From DASRSE01 sp035656655 (GTDB taxonomy: Bacteria; Planctomycetota; Planctomycetia; Pirellulales; DASRSE01), in contig DASRSE010000075.1 of assembly GCA_035656655.1 (NCBI GenBank), positions 1-5,505 on the forward strand: a stretch of DNA of 5,505 nt. The letters are read 5' to 3'. Of this stretch, positions 5,240 to 5,505 are shown one piece after another. Under the pieces are notes generated by a model. It worked only from the letters and a program-made list of their open reading frames with translations, searched no databases and was not told where the DNA came from. The position numbers and the translations under genes were made by a program. Each line of letters starts with the position of its first letter. Within the stretch, counting starts at the first letter, position 1.

Positions 5240-5505
5240 ATGCTTCGCCGCAGTTCCTTGGGTTGGCCGATTACGTTGGCCGTCGTGATGATCGTGCTGG
5301 TGGTCTTGCTGACCATTGGCTGGGTGATCGTCACGGTGATTGGCGCGCTCCACGCCAATTCGCCCGGCGTTTACTGGGCCGTGCTGGCGGTCGGAACCAC
5401 CTTTTTGGTCCTCGTGCTCGTCGGCACCATTTTGTATTTGGTCCTCACGATCAAGGAAATACGCCTCAATCAGCGGCAATCGAACTTCGTGGATGCCGTG
5501 ACGCA
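5240..5505 (+). CDS. Sensor histidine kinase, N-terminal part (3' end outside window)
   Basis: Open to the window end: 88 complete codons plus CA. Start at ATG 5240 is firm because an in-frame TAA lies at 5228-5230. Two strong membrane helices are visible, about 10-36 and 45-70, joined by a loop of only about eight residues (HANSPGVY). A charged helix IKEIRLNQRQSNFVDAVT follows. In histidine kinases of this type that stretch leads directly into the H-box, usually H-E-L-[KR]-[ST]-P, and the two final bases CA are the start of a His (or Gln) codon. I therefore infer a HisKA dimerisation domain beginning at the edge, with the catalytic ATPase domain downstream. There is no periplasmic sensor domain and no room for PAS or a full HAMP domain between the helices and the H-box, so sensing would be intramembrane or through a partner. 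No response regulator is in the window. Ligand and targets are unknown. Confidence 0.75.
   Translation, partial: MLRRSSLGWPITLAVVMIVLVVLLTIGWVIVTVIGALHANSPGVYWAVLAVGTTFLVLVLVGTILYLVLTIKEIRLNQRQSNFVDAVT

Overview
This window looks like ordinary chromosome from a GC-rich planctomycete (Planctomycetota, probably a Pirellulales-like lineage). The assignment is inferred from protein style. It rests on an exported PQQ-type propeller opening with the WPGWRGPRGDG signature, a histidine kinase start ending in QSNFVDAVT, a four-helix PIN/TRAM protein, and mostly weak or absent Shine-Dalgarno sequences. All six genes lie on the + strand.

Layout: (1) 1-252, the 3' end of a HIT-family nucleotide hydrolase/phosphorylase; (2) 356-1486, a complete HD-domain dNTP triphosphohydrolase (dgt-like); (3) a 191-bp gap with a GC-rich hairpin and two AT-rich -10-like sites; (4) 1678-2814, a membrane-anchored PIN/TRAM (YacL-like) protein whose C-terminus is built from a 15-bp minisatellite; (5) 2866-3447, a PabA/TrpG-type glutamine amidotransferase; (6) 3522-4805, an exported eight-repeat PQQ-like beta-propeller; (7) 4806-5239, a 434-bp gene-free stretch holding five copies of a palindromic ATTCCC-N8-GGGAAT repeat, three of them in near-identical 56-bp tandem units; (8) 5240 to the window end, the N-terminus of a two-helix sensor histidine kinase, cut just where the H-box histidine is expected.

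The genes do not form one obvious pathway. HIT and dgt are both nucleotide-cleaving housekeeping enzymes and may be co-transcribed. The PIN/TRAM gene and pabA are 51 bp apart and could share a transcript. The propeller gene has its own TATACT -10-like site and an AGGA ribosome binding site. The histidine kinase is separated from everything upstream by the repeat array. I see no evidence of a new multi-gene system. The most noteworthy element is the intergenic repeat array, which resembles the neisserial dRS3 / REP-like class of dispersed palindromes and could be mistaken for a CRISPR or a protein-coding ORF.
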